NCBI GenBank assembly: GCA_036023115.1 | Contig: JAYKKT010000059.1 | Location: 2,260,501 to 2,324,500 of the forward strand | Source: Brasenia schreberi | Taxonomy: Eukaryota > Streptophyta > Magnoliopsida > Nymphaeales > Cabombaceae | Length of the DNA stretch: 64,000 nt | Direction: 5' to 3' | Part shown: in pieces, positions 36,150-49,900 of the stretch | Numbering within the stretch: the stretch's first letter is position 1 | Layout: each line of letters starts with the position of its first letter | The notes under the pieces: model-generated | What the model was told of the DNA's origin: nothing | Seen by the model: only the letters and a program-made list of their open reading frames with translations | Databases searched by the model: none | Program-made: the position numbers and the translations under genes

Positions 36150-38732
36150 CTGCAGAATAATTTAGAATACAAATGAGAGAGAGAGAATCATATTTGTTTG
36201 ACAAAGAAGAGAATGGAGAAACAAGGATTTGCTATTGTTGTGGAAATTGCAGTTCATCAGACGTATGCTACATAACCCTCTTCATCCAATTTTCCCATTC
36301 TTGAAACCTCCATCTAACTAAGGTCGATCTTTGGCCATCTATGAACGTAAAGAGCTTTATTTTTCTATTTACATATTTTAGATGTGGTAAAATCCATTTC
36401 CATCTGCATGACCTTTTTCCTTTTGAATATTCGTGTAACCTTAAAAGTTCAGAGTCCCAAAAGCCCCCATACCGTAAAACCTCAACCCAAGCTCTGTATG
36501 CTCCTTTAAGATGCCTCATTTCTTGAACAGATGCAAGGAAGATTCTCATGTTTCCACACAATAAAGAGTAGCTGAAATTTAGAAGTCTCTACTTGACATA
36601 CTTCCAAGTGAGTGTATAGGATAATTGACTAAAAGTTGACTTGGAAGTTCATCCCATATAGAGGTTGCATCAAAAGAAAAGCTGCCACACCTGTTTAAGA
36701 AAAAACAGATAACATGATCAGAGGAAACTGTTGCTTTTCCATAATTCACAGGACTCCCGATTAGAAGAAATGCCTCACATTGATATCCATTGTGATATTT
36801 GTCGCTCGTTGTTAGATTAAACTCCAAGCCACTTGATTCTATTAAACTGTGAATGACCTTAAGTTTCAATCCGACAGCATATGTGAAAAGAAAAATGCAG
36901 ATTCTGAACTGCATAATGACAAATTGCTTTAAAACCTTTTAGATTTCATGATCCCATGACTAAATTAGTAACCTATTAAAAGCTTCATCACCGATCTTCC
37001 CTAAACCAAATATCTGAGCTCCTTGAATTAGGACAATGTTGTGAAGATTACTCTATATACCCCGCTGTAGGGGCAAACCCGAAGAATTTACCAATCCAAA
37101 GGCCGCATAAACTGTTTTTCGTCTTCCAGCCGGTGGTTTTCAGATCTGCCTAAGGATATGAAAAGCAGAGAAGGGAAACCGTAGGACCAAACATGGTAGA
37201 CTTTCTACAGGGAATATAGAGTAATTCTTCAAAACGTTCTCCTAATTCCAGGAGAGGAAATCTTTCCTAGAGGGAAAAGAAATAATAAAAACATAAAAGG
37301 AAGGGGTTTTACAATTTCTTTTTTACCTGGGTGGTAGATTTTCCGACAGATTGGCAACAAAAGGGTGATCTGACGATAGCAGAGGGCTCGGGAGGGATCG
37401 TACGATGAGACGATTCACGACATGCGAGGGGATCGTACAATGTTACATAATCCGAAATTTCTCTGGCATTCATTACTCATGTATAAACTGCAAGTCCCCA
37501 TTAGTTACTTGGGTTGGACTCCGTATTGAGACTTGTCACCCGAACCTCGTTTCCCACCATTGCTTGGTCCGTTCCATCCATAAGAAGACCTAAGCCCTAT
37601 TGGTTACTAAACTTGACCCTCTCCGGCTGCAATTTAAGTTTGATAAACTCATGGTCAATGACATCTCTCACAGACTTGTTCGTCTCCTTATGGCGTTTGC
37701 CAACAAGTCAGGATGAGAAACGAACCGAGCTGGTTGCAGTTTAGCTCTGTCCAGCTCTCCTTGGGCTTGTTCGCGTTCATTTCATGATTTCCACAGACCA
37801 GACACGATCTGGCTCGTTAAGTTGGGCTAGACAAGCAAGAACAATGTCTAGAGACCAGCTAGAGCAAGATGGTTACATAACATGAAAAACTTTTAGGAAT
37901 TGAATGTCTCATTGAAACTGAAATGATACCAAAGTAAAGCAACTAAAAGGGCACACATTTCTCAACGAGTTGATAGAGTCGCATAATTACGGTTTGAACC
38001 GAAACGAAACCCATCGAAACTGCAACCAACCATAACCAAACCCTAAAGACCCTATCCCATTTTATAAGCTTATATTCCTCTCTCACTTTTGGTTCATACG
38101 GGAGCCGAACTAGCAGTTGCAAACCGAGCTGCTTTCGTTACGGTTCACAGTTCCCGGCAAACCAGAATTGCCAATGAGAGTTCGATTAAGAGCCTCTTGG
38201 ACTCCGGAATCATCTGAGAACTGATCCAAACAAAACCTCACAAATTCAAAACACCACCTTCCACTTTCTCTTAGAGATGAAATGAAAAGGATTCGGTGAC
38301 CAAAAACCTCCGAGTCTACCAAGGTGAAACAGTTGGCCACATTAATGTAGCTTGCTTTCATTGTACACCCAGTAAAATAGAGTAAACTAGTTACAAGACA
38401 AGCTCATTCTGTACAAGAACTGTATCAGTGTTCATCTGCATTACGGCCACACAAACTTCTTGGGAACAGAAACAAGATCCGTCCCGTTGGTTTTTATGAG
38501 ACTGTTAACATAGCAAGAAGCCAATCAGCCATAGCAAGAAATGGATTAGCATAGACCAAATCTATCATTAGCTACAGTCTTCACCAGGTTCCAGATCCGT
38601 CCCGTTGGTTTTTATGAGACTGTTAACAACACGACAAGTTACGCACAATAGTCAGAACAGAAACAATCATGAAATTCTATATAATACAAAATAAAAAAGA
38701 CGACAGGATATGTAAACCACAGCCATTTGTAC
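36150..38732. other. Gap between the HCC1-like remnant and the 65-residue gene
   Basis: No recognised gene. Minus-strand frames at 36268-36561, 36579-36914 and 38110-38361 have no domain I know. The last few hundred bases before 38732 are probably the 3' UTR of the 65-residue gene and hold a tandem duplication. Confidence 0.45.
38476..38627. repeat. Tandem duplication of about 115 bp
   Basis: The block GATCCGTCCCGTTGGTTTTT, continuing into ATGAGACTGTTAAC, occurs at 38477-38511 and again at about 38592-38627. It lies in the probable 3' UTR of the neighbouring gene. Confidence 0.85.
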
Positions 38733-40895
38733 CTAAGACGATTTGGAGATTTCCTTTATCTGCTCTGCTAGCTCCTCCCGTTTCTGATTAGCTGCGAAAA
38801 AAGAGAGCAATGGTTCAAGCAGCCACACACAACCGGTCCAAGATGAGGCTGATAAAGAAATGAAAGCAACGAATTGCATACGCACTAAAGGTTATAATAC
38901 CTTTAAGAGAGAGATCTTCCAATCTCTTTGAAGTTCTCACGGCAAACCTCTGAAAGGCCGGGCTAAAATAATAGCATTCCAGTAACAAATGATCAGCTAA
39001 ACACCACTTGAAAGAGCTAAAACTACCAACTCGCAGATTGGATATTCATTGAAACAGAAATACAAGACAAGCATATCCAATGGGGAGCAATTAAAAATAC
39101 ATTAAGATCATACACAACAAATAGATGCAAAGGCAACAACCAGCATTAGAAAACTTTCAAGAAGCGTTCATTTATGGATCTCAGACAGAATGTCCACAAC
39201 CTGCACACACACAGATGTCATACATGAGAGAGGGAGAGAGAAGCATCTTTCCAGTCTAAAATATCTTTTTACAATCAGCGAACACATCAGAAATCACAAC
39301 CGTATAGCACAGTGCCCAAGTAGATGTTTCTAAAAGAAATCTTATCCACTGTCACTAGAGACCTATAAAAGTTGGCACTGAATTTAAACAAAGAACAGAA
39401 AGTACAATAAATTTCAACCACCAAACTCCAGACGCCGACAGCGCTGAAGTTGTCATAACTGAGACATCTGATAGGTATTCAACAACAATTGCATAAATGT
39501 AAACAACAAATCATAGAGTCAACCAGATTGTTCTAAAAATTGAAGGACGTATGTTATCGATGTGTTGTAGGGCAAGCATAATAAATCCAGCCTCTTACTA
39601 AAAAACCCAACTAAGCAATGATGAGGAAGCCAGACACATAGATGAATATCAGAGGAGATTAACAAGCAAAATTGGACCCCGCAAAAGCAAAGATGGGCTG
39701 TAAAGTTCACATTCTAAATTCATTCTTGAGAATAGCAGTTTCATAGACATAAATTCATTCTTGAAGATAACAGGACAAAATACTATTTGGCTTTGCACAA
39801 CAGGTATAGCTCCCCAACGTCCACAAGCATCACAGAAGCGCAAAATGGATAACGAGGGGATACATGAATCTTGCTTTACTTGACTAAGCTACAGAAGACA
39901 GCATCTTAGTAGCTGCAAAAGATCAAGAAAGCAACAAAACTACATTAAATGTTTTCGTACAAGCATTCCTTGTAAAAAGGAAAGCTTAAAATCAATGCAA
40001 TGTTAACAGGGTCTAGGTAATGCAACTCACAAACACAAAATCAAAAGGTTAAGGAAGAAAAACAAATGGCTGTGATTAATCCTCTGACAGAGGATCAGCA
40101 CCTCAGTCCCTTAGATGTTCGTTAGTGCGATCATATCCGCATTCATGACAGGTCTATGAGGTCACCATAGAAGCTAGAACTCGGTTATCAAAGGAGCAAG
40201 AACCACCTTGAAGGTTAAAAAGAACAAAGGAAATCCATATCGGATAAAAGATGTTGGCTTCCTTACAGGCATCCGACAGTCAATAATCTCCAACAAGTGC
40301 ACCAAGCTATCAACGAAGAAAGTAATCACCTTCGCTTCAAGGGAACAAATCTAGTGGAAATAGACGGTCCAAAAAGACCAGATGAAGAAGCAATATCTCA
40401 AACCCATCTCAAATAGAGTGCATAATCACACTAATCAAACATAGCAAATCAAAGATTAAAAGAACATATTCGATTCTTCACATCACACAAAGCACGATGA
40501 GATAATGGATAAAGAAACAAGCTCTACACACTGATTCTAGATAACAGAGTAGAAAGATAATACAGATGTTGCATGGCCACTAACAATGGTAAGGCATCAA
40601 TATAAGCACAAAGCCTTCGCAATAAAGAACGACGAACCATGAAACATTATTATCGCTTCAAGGGAACGAGTCTACAAGGTACTGAATTCAGCCTTGTGAC
40701 CAGATAAAGAAGCATCCTTTCCACATCCAGATTCTTGAGGTTAGAGAGAAAACCAGAAGAAAACAATGAGACAAAACAAGATCGATCGACAAGGAAAAGG
40801 CGGAAATGAAGGTTGTACTTGTTAGCGAGGCTATTGACTAGGAGCTCGTTGACAACGTAGGAGAACACCCGATGCATGAAATTCCCTCCCGCCAT
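38733..40895 (-). CDS. Conserved-looking 65-residue protein of unknown function
   Basis: I do not recognise a named family. Three exons chain exactly: 40819-40895, 38901-38962 and 38733-38791 (stop at 38733-38735). They encode 65 residues starting MAGGNFMHRVFSYVVNELLV, then FQRFAVRTSKRLEDL, and ending in a charged helix REELAEQIKEISKSS. It looks like a short amphipathic N-terminal part plus a coiled-coil-like tail; there is no classical signal peptide. I start at 40895 because the leader upstream (AAACCCTA at about 41075, CT-rich stretches) looks like a 5' UTR and the frame ATG at 40910 is in a poorer position. Intron 1 is 1.86 kb, and its proximal part plus exon 1 and the promoter are duplicated inverted at 32240-33828. 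Exact exon phasing and the intact frame argue for a real gene. Confidence 0.8.
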
Positions 40896-41290
40896 CGCTT
40901 CTCCTAGCAAACCCTGGTCAGACGAACGAGCTTCTCCGCTCTCACCTATGATCCTTCAGCCGATCGGTCGATCTGTTGAGAAAATCACAGATCCGTTTGA
41001 CAGAGAGAGAGAGAGTGGAGTCACGAAGCGGGCAGATAACGGCACCAGGGGGCAAAGAGAAAACAAGGAAAATCTAAAACCCTAAACAGGATCAATCGGA
41101 CGAGAGTAATGTAGGCGAGGGCGCTGCGATCGGACGATGGAGATTCGATTTATAGATCAACGGCGGTAACGAGAAGTTCTATCACTAAACGAACTCGAAA
41201 GTAGAAGATCAAGTGCTGAGAACGGGTTGGACCATAAACGAGTCGAATCCGTTTCGGATAACTGAAACTACCAAGAGAGCAAAGGTCTTG
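39585..41290 (-). repeat. Right arm of the inverted duplication
   Basis: Contains the promoter, exon 1 and most of intron 1 of the 65-residue gene. It matches 32240-33828 in reverse complement; the loop between the arms is about 5.8 kb. Confidence 0.85.
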
Positions 41291-43086
<1,796 letters not shown>

Positions 43087-43802
43087 ATGTCTCTGTCAAG
43101 AAGGAAAGACAGTTCCGCTTGCTCCGACTTCACAATGAAGCACGCGGGCAATCGGAGAACGAGCAACGACGTCCCCGTCTTCATCGTCGTCGGCTCCGTC
43201 CTCCTCTTCGCCGGTTTCATGTACGAGGACGTCAAATCCATCGCCCAGTTTCCGTTCTCGAAGCAGAAACCGTGGCAACCAGAAAGCAGGATCCAAGCTT
43301 CTAATGCCTTAGAGGAGAAACCAACAATAGAATTCAAGCATGATCACGAATCACGTGTCTGCAAACGCCGGAATCGTTGATGAGAAAAAGCCGGAGGAAA
43401 AGATATTTGAAAGAAAGGAAAGGATTGAGAACGAAGAGAAAAAGATGGTTTATGAATTGCCGGAATACTGTGATCTATTTGATGGGGAGTGATTTTTCGA
43501 CAACGTATCATATCCTTTGTACAAGGAACATGATTGCGAGTTCTTGACGTCGCAAGTAACTTGCATCAGAAATGGAAGAAAGGATTCGTTCTATCAAAAT
43601 TGGAGGTGGCAGCCTCGTAAATGCACAATCCCTAAGTATACTCCTCTCGCTCTCTCTCTCCCTCACACACACCTGTCAAGGATCGGATTCATACCCAAAT
43701 AAAAATGAATTGTGGATTAGTTGGATTTTGAAAAGAAACGATGATCCAACTAACAAAAGTAATTCTGAGGTTCAATCCATATAGTCACCATGATCGTTGC
43801 AG

Positions 43803-43875
43803 CGTTATCAAACCTGGCATGGCACTTATCTCACAAAATGTAGGTCTTCAGTTCGATTCCTTGGGTGTGCATAAC
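43803..43875 (+). mobile_element. SINE-like tRNA-derived fragment
   Basis: An A-box-like AACCTGGCATGGCAC is followed about 35 bases later by a B box AGTTCGATTCC, inside intron 1 of the ESK1-like pseudogene. Ends not determined. Confidence 0.35.
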
Positions 43876-44619
43876 AGGCTTTGGCCTCTCTCGGAGTCGA
43901 GAAACTGATTAGGCTCTCCTCTCTGATACGATCAGGTTCGATGCGAGGCTGTTGCTTGACAAACTGCGGAACAAAATGCTCATGTTTGTGGGAGACTCGC
44001 TTAACAGGAATTAGTGGGAGTCCATGGTCTGTCTCGTTCAATCAGTCTTACCTCCCGGCAAGAAAAACTTGAGCAGAACTGGATCCCTCGCCATCTTCAG
44101 AGCAGAGGTACTGAAACTCCTCTACATTCTCTTACGTTTCTTTCTAAATTAGCTTGCAGACACGCCGGAAAGAAAAGATATTATCATCGAAGTATACGTT
44201 CTGCAAACCCAGGAGTACAATGCAACGGTGGAGTTTTACTGGGCACCATTCTTGGTGGAATCCAACTCCGACGATCCAAAGATGCACAGCGTATTGAATC
44301 GGATCATAATGCTGGAATCCATTCAAAAACATGCCGGGAATTGGAAGGGGGTCGATGTCTTAATCTTCAACACCTACATTTGGTGGATGAACACGATCAA
44401 CATGAAACTTTTGTGAGTCGCTGAATTCATATATCTCATGTTTAATTTTTAGTTATTAATTATGTACCTCATTTTTAGATTATGAACAGTTTATTCCTTA
44501 TTGTGAATGTGATATATTTTCTTTTTCATAAAAAATAACAGGAGAGGCTTGTTCGAGAACGGATCGATGATTTCATGGCGGCTCTCTTGGGGTGACCCAC
44601 AATGAGAAGATGATGTCAT

Positions 44620-44621
<2 letters not shown>

Positions 44622-44658
<37 letters not shown>
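44622..44658. repeat. AT microsatellite
   Basis: About 18 AT units beside the truncated exon 4 of the ESK1-like pseudogene. Confidence 0.95.
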
Positions 44659-44661
<3 letters not shown>

Positions 44662-45567
44662 TGCATTCTTTTTGTTTTTAGAGTTTGAGTCTAACAAAAT
44701 TGTCTTTTACATTTTTTAAACACTTTATAACTTTTAAATGACATTCATTCTCCGTGAAAACAAATAGATGCACAGCATACATGTATCATAAGTATGTGGG
44801 ATCAAATATTATATATGTAATGATTGGATCTTATCCACCACTGTTAACTATTTATTCGTGTTTACTTGTTGCTTTTTGATAGTATGAGTGTAATTAAGAT
44901 ATCTTTGATACTTTTTAAAGCCTTTTACAAATTTTGAAATTATATTTATTCTGCTAGAAAACAATGGATGGTATGAATGAGCATATCAGAAATGAGTTTC
45001 GTTATATATATATAAAGAGAGAGTATATAATTTATTGTCAGCTTTGTCATGTCCCCACAGAAATCTAATTTTGTCATTGCGCTTGTCTTTTTAATCTGAT
45101 AAATTTAAATATGGTTAATTAGGAGAACGGATTGGAACAATCCAAATGGGATCAAATGCGCACTGGAGACAATGCCGCTGCTGAGTATGACGACTCAACT
45201 CGACGTCGGCACCGACCGGAGACTCTTGGTGGTGGCCACAGAGATGATATCATCGATGAGGATTCTGGTGTTCTTCCTCGACATAACTACCCTATCGGAG
45301 TACCGGAAAGACGCACACACATCGGTGTACACGATCCGGCAAGGGAAGATGCTGACGCCGGATCAGCAGGCTGATCCAGCCACTTATGCTGATTGCATCC
45401 ACTGGTGCCTACCCGGGTTGCCCGATACTTGGAACGAGTTCTTGTACGCCAAGCTCCTCTCTCGTTCATGATTGAATTCATCATTGAGAAATAAAAGGAA
45501 ATAAGTATATTTCTATCCTTATTAATTCTATGGATTTTTTCTAGTCTGGCTTTATTTTGCAAGTGAG

Positions 45568-45570
<3 letters not shown>

Positions 45571-45664
<94 letters not shown>
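45571..45664. repeat. Compound AT/AG microsatellite
   Basis: About 19 AT units followed by about 28 AG units. The sequence after it (45685-45760) is repeated after the next microsatellite. Confidence 0.97.
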
Positions 45665-45666
<2 letters not shown>

Positions 45667-45773
45667 CGCTGTCTCAAAAGAAAAAAAATGCTCCACAGAA
45701 CCGAATATCAGCAGAGTGCCTCAAAAGAAAGTTTTTACCAAACATAAACCAATAAACCATCAACAAAAAGCCT

Positions 45774-45892
<119 letters not shown>

Positions 45893-46870
45893 GTCCTCTG
45901 CAAGGGGCTCCACAAGACCGAATATCTGCAGAGTGACTCAAACGAAAGTTTTACCAAATATAAACAATCAGCAAGAAGCCAAAGATGGTAGGAGTCAATA
46001 TATACCTTTTCTATAGTTATGCAATCCGGATAAGGAGACTGTAAGCAATTTTCAGAGAAAGGGAGGTAGATGGCTGGTAAAGTGACTAAAGCAATATTCG
46101 CTTGCTCTGAAAATTCTTATAGCAATAACCTGAAATAGGAATCAAATTGCCTCAAGGTTAGTTTCGATACCGTTAATAACAGTTTAAAAGAAATTGAAAT
46201 AGAAAGGCACAATGCCTCCCCCACCAAATGCAACGGTAGGGTGTATCCTACCGATGAGTTATTGGTAGGTACGTATTTAAACTTTTTGTTTTTGAAATAT
46301 AAGGGAGTTCCAAAATAAGGGGCAATTCAGGCACCTTTTGAGATCGAACTTCCCAACAAATGCAACGGTGGAGAGAGTTCTAAGATTGAAGTAAGTATTC
46401 ATCTGTAAGAAGAGATATTTGGTAAAATATTTAAAGCAGTAGCGGTTTGGAAGAGTCAGTTTTGGGTCGGTTTCTGAAATAATGAACCATAACCGAGTCT
46501 CGGGTCTCCGGTTTTGGTTATAGTTTTGGGACCAGTTCCCGTTCCTAGCAGTTTGGTTCAGGTTCGAACAGCCGGGCTGGATATGAGAAGGTGCTTCTCT
46601 TGAATCACATAAATCTTTGTGATTTATTTTCTTTTTCTGTTCTTTGTCTCCAACATAAATGCATCAACCTAGCCACTACAACCAACAACAAGGTCTGTTG
46701 GTTGGTAAGATGAATTAAAAGACAAACAGAAAAGATGAGATAATAAGATATAAGACAACGGACAAGACAAAAGGACTATAAATTATCTTTAAATTCTGAT
46801 GATTATTCGCTACTTTAGTAAAAGAATGATACTTTCCTCTTTCTTTTCTGACTACAATTGAGATCCTAAA

Positions 46871-46950
46871 GGCATGTGCAAGCTCCGGATATATCGAACT
46901 CATGACCTTCAACTTGCGAATCAATCCAGTAGCCAGGTGAGTTATTGCTG
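46871..46950 (-). mobile_element. SINE-like tRNA-derived fragment
   Basis: On the minus strand an A-box-like CTCACCTGGCTACTGG is followed by the B box GGTCATGAGTTCGATA. It shares this layout and wording with the pieces at 48316-48410 and 59640-59760. Confidence 0.4.
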
Positions 46951-46988
46951 TGTGCAACGCCTTGTATTTTCCCGTTACATCTTACAGC

Positions 46989-49900
46989 TTACAGATATGC
47001 GTAGAAGATCTGATTCCATGTATCAGGAACACCAGGGAGGCACCAATGGATGCAGTCTGCATACTTTCGAGGCTCTGCCCTTTGTTCTTCTGTAATCATC
47101 TTTCCTTCAAACTCTGTGTACACAGACGTGTGGCCATCTTTTCTGTGCTCCGAGAGTTGTGTGATGTTGATGAGAGTCACTGGAATCTTCATTCTCTCGA
47201 CTATGTCTTTCACAACAGCCATGATTCTGCGATCGGAACCGGTTCCCCAGTATCCCTTTCGCAGCACTGGGCTAGTCTCATTGTAGCATTTTATCCCATT
47301 TGGGTTGTTCCAGTCTGCACTCCTGCAATATATATGAAAGAATTTGAGATCAGAAAGTTTCAATATCCTTGAAAAAAAAGAAAAACAAAGCTCATATTCA
47401 AGCTGCGGACAATTCGCATTTCGCTGGTTCAAGTCTTAAATATTGGAGATGTAGTGCTATACCTTTTTGGCAAGATGGTTATATAGTTGGATGGATTCAG
47501 TATTATATGAATCACTCTGTACTATAAGATACATAATCATATATATATATATATATATTAGTGATTGGATCATGCCCAAGTGATAAAATATATACGATGC
47601 GGAGGTGTATAGTAAATGTACTATTGAGTCGACTTTAGTAATAAAATACCCTAATTTAAAATTTGCATGAGAGGTGAGCGGATGGAGCATAAGTAAAGCG
47701 TGAGAAACTAGATGATGAATTCTTTAAAAGAAACAAAGAACCCATGAAAGTGACTCCACTTAATTGTGGGCTAAGGCTTCTTTCTTAGTATAGTTTAAGC
47801 TATTTCTCACATTTGATACAAACCTTAAGTGTGTTGGCGACATGGTTGTGAAGAAAACCCGTGTTCTGTTCGGATCGACCGTCGAATCAACCCAATTAGC
47901 CCATGTCTTTAATCCAATCCTATATGCTGTTGGTGTGTCCAATTCTTCGTACCCTTCCAACCCATTCTTGAATGAACCCCACCTACACATAAAGTTTTTC
48001 TCTCAAGAAACAGCTTTTTTTTCAACAAGATATATGAAGGTTTAAGAGACAGGAAAAAATTAAGTTATAGAAAATCAATTCAGAAAAGTATACATACAGC
48101 GACTTGATCGGGTACCCGTTCATCCACCAAACGTATGTATCGAAGATCAAGATATCCGTATTAATCCAGTGTTTGGCATGCTTGTAAATCGAGTCGAGTT
48201 TGAGAATTCTCTTCCTTGGATCCGGGATAATGGGTTGGTCTGAATTCGATTCCACTAGGAAAGGAGCCCAGTAGAACTCCATTGTTGCATTGTATTTCTG
48301 CAATTTATTTGATTGTTAGAGACCAGCCAGGTAAACCCAGGCATCAAACTCACGACCTTCATCTTGCGAGTCGATCCCCCTGCCCGGTGAACTAATGATC
48401 TGGGTGAGTGGTTACTAGTAGTTCATAATGTACTTTGAATTTTATTTTCTAAAATATTGTTTTGAAATTCCAGAGATCCATTTTTGTGATGGATACCAGG
48501 GTGGTACCTAAGAATCCATCTACCAGACTCTACTTTGTTCGAATTCCGGTGATGGATAGCTGCCGCCGATCGGGTTTTGGGTGGTTCAGCCGTTGATCAC
48601 CGAAAGAAGATTGATGTTACGGAACATATTTGAAATGTGATTCGACGTATCATCTGAACTGATCTAGAAATGGTGACTATGGATTGATGGTGATCGAAGT
48701 TCTCACCTTGGCTGTGAAAATTGAGAGATTTGGACCGTGATGAACCAGTGACTTCTCACCCTCAGGGATGTGAGATTCTACCGAACAAATAAAGGAAGCC
48801 CACATTCCTATCAGCAGAGAGTCCCCAACAAACATCATCCTCTTTCCTTTGAGTCTCTCCAAGACCACATGAGCATCAAACCTAACACACAAGAGAACCA
48901 AAGTCTTCCTTTGTCATGTCACTCCACACTCACAAATTTCCTTCTTGAAGAAAACCAACAAATATCTCAATAAAATTTTAGTTTTCTTATGATAGAAAAT
49001 AATATTTTATTTATATAAAGTAAGATAAATAAGTCCACTTTTCTGCAAAGGATGATAAGATAGTGGCAACTTATGTATAAATACAATTAGCAAGGTGGGG
49101 TTAGCTAAAACCCTACCAGATTTGCTGGTATTGTACTCTCGACCTAAACTGAAACCGAATCAACCGGGAAGCGGGAGACAAGACTACATAGCTCAAACTG
49201 CTGGTTCTTGCCTTTTTTCTATTTTTTTTGAAAATTTCATTTTTTTTTATAACTAGCTTTTAGACCATCTAACATGGAAAAAGGCTTAATTGTTGTATTT
49301 GCAACAGAACCGACTTGTAGACCTTCTATCTAGTAATTTTGAGAGCTATGCACCCCCTAGGCTCGGTCCGTGAACAGAGTTTGGTAGGTCTTCCTATAAT
49401 GATCTATAGGTGGAAGGTGTTTTGACAACCCGAAGCCATATGGAACTGAACTTCGGGTTCTTATCGGACCCAAGATAGGTTCTTCTCCCACAAAAGAAAG
49501 AAGGAAATGACTACCTCTAAGATAAAGAGACAAGCTCACATAAACATCACAAATTCATTCAAACATTAAGCTATTGAAAGGTTTTTCCTTGCATTTGTCT
49601 TCATGAAGACAACATGCCCCTCTGCAGTTATTTATGCAATGAGAGTTGGGACATTCATTAACCTGACTTATTTGTTGCTCCAGTCCAGTCTCTTTTCTCT
49701 TCCACGAGGGCATAGCATAGTGGTAAGGTATTGGGCCCTTCGCTTGTTATCCTGACTGTTGTTTGGGTCTACATATTCTGATTATCGTGAATAAGATTCA
49801 GATTATTAGAACAGTTGGGAAAAGGTTATTCTAACAAAAATGTTTTCAGCATTCTCTTTTCAACTATAAGAACAATCAGAATTAGGTCAATGACAGCCGG

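Larger units (their letters stand above)
43087..45471 (+). pseudogene. TBL29: ESK1/TBL29-like xylan O-acetyltransferase pseudogene
   Basis: ESK1/TBL29 acetylates xylan in the Golgi. Five exon remnants are colinear with it: 43087-43635 (N-terminal anchor, MYEDVKSIAQFPFS, then the TBL domain with WRWQP), 43936-44107 (GDSLNRN), 44213-44412 (YNATVEFYWAPFLVESNSDD), 44542 to about 44590 (RGLFENGS) and 45123-45471 (DWNNPNGIKC, SEYRKDAHTSVYT and the DxxH box DCIHWCLPG, ending NEFLYAKLLSRS). Clear lesions: a frameshift near 43360, TGA for the tryptophan after LFDGE (43490-43492), TAG right after GDSLNRN (44012-44014), and loss of most of exon 4 including the VFF.SMSP block. The rest is well preserved, so inactivation may be fairly recent. 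Intron 1 holds a SINE-like piece. Confidence 0.9.

Noticed and set aside
38110..38361. 83-residue minus-strand frame
   Set aside because: No family recognised and no partner exons found; too little to call a gene.
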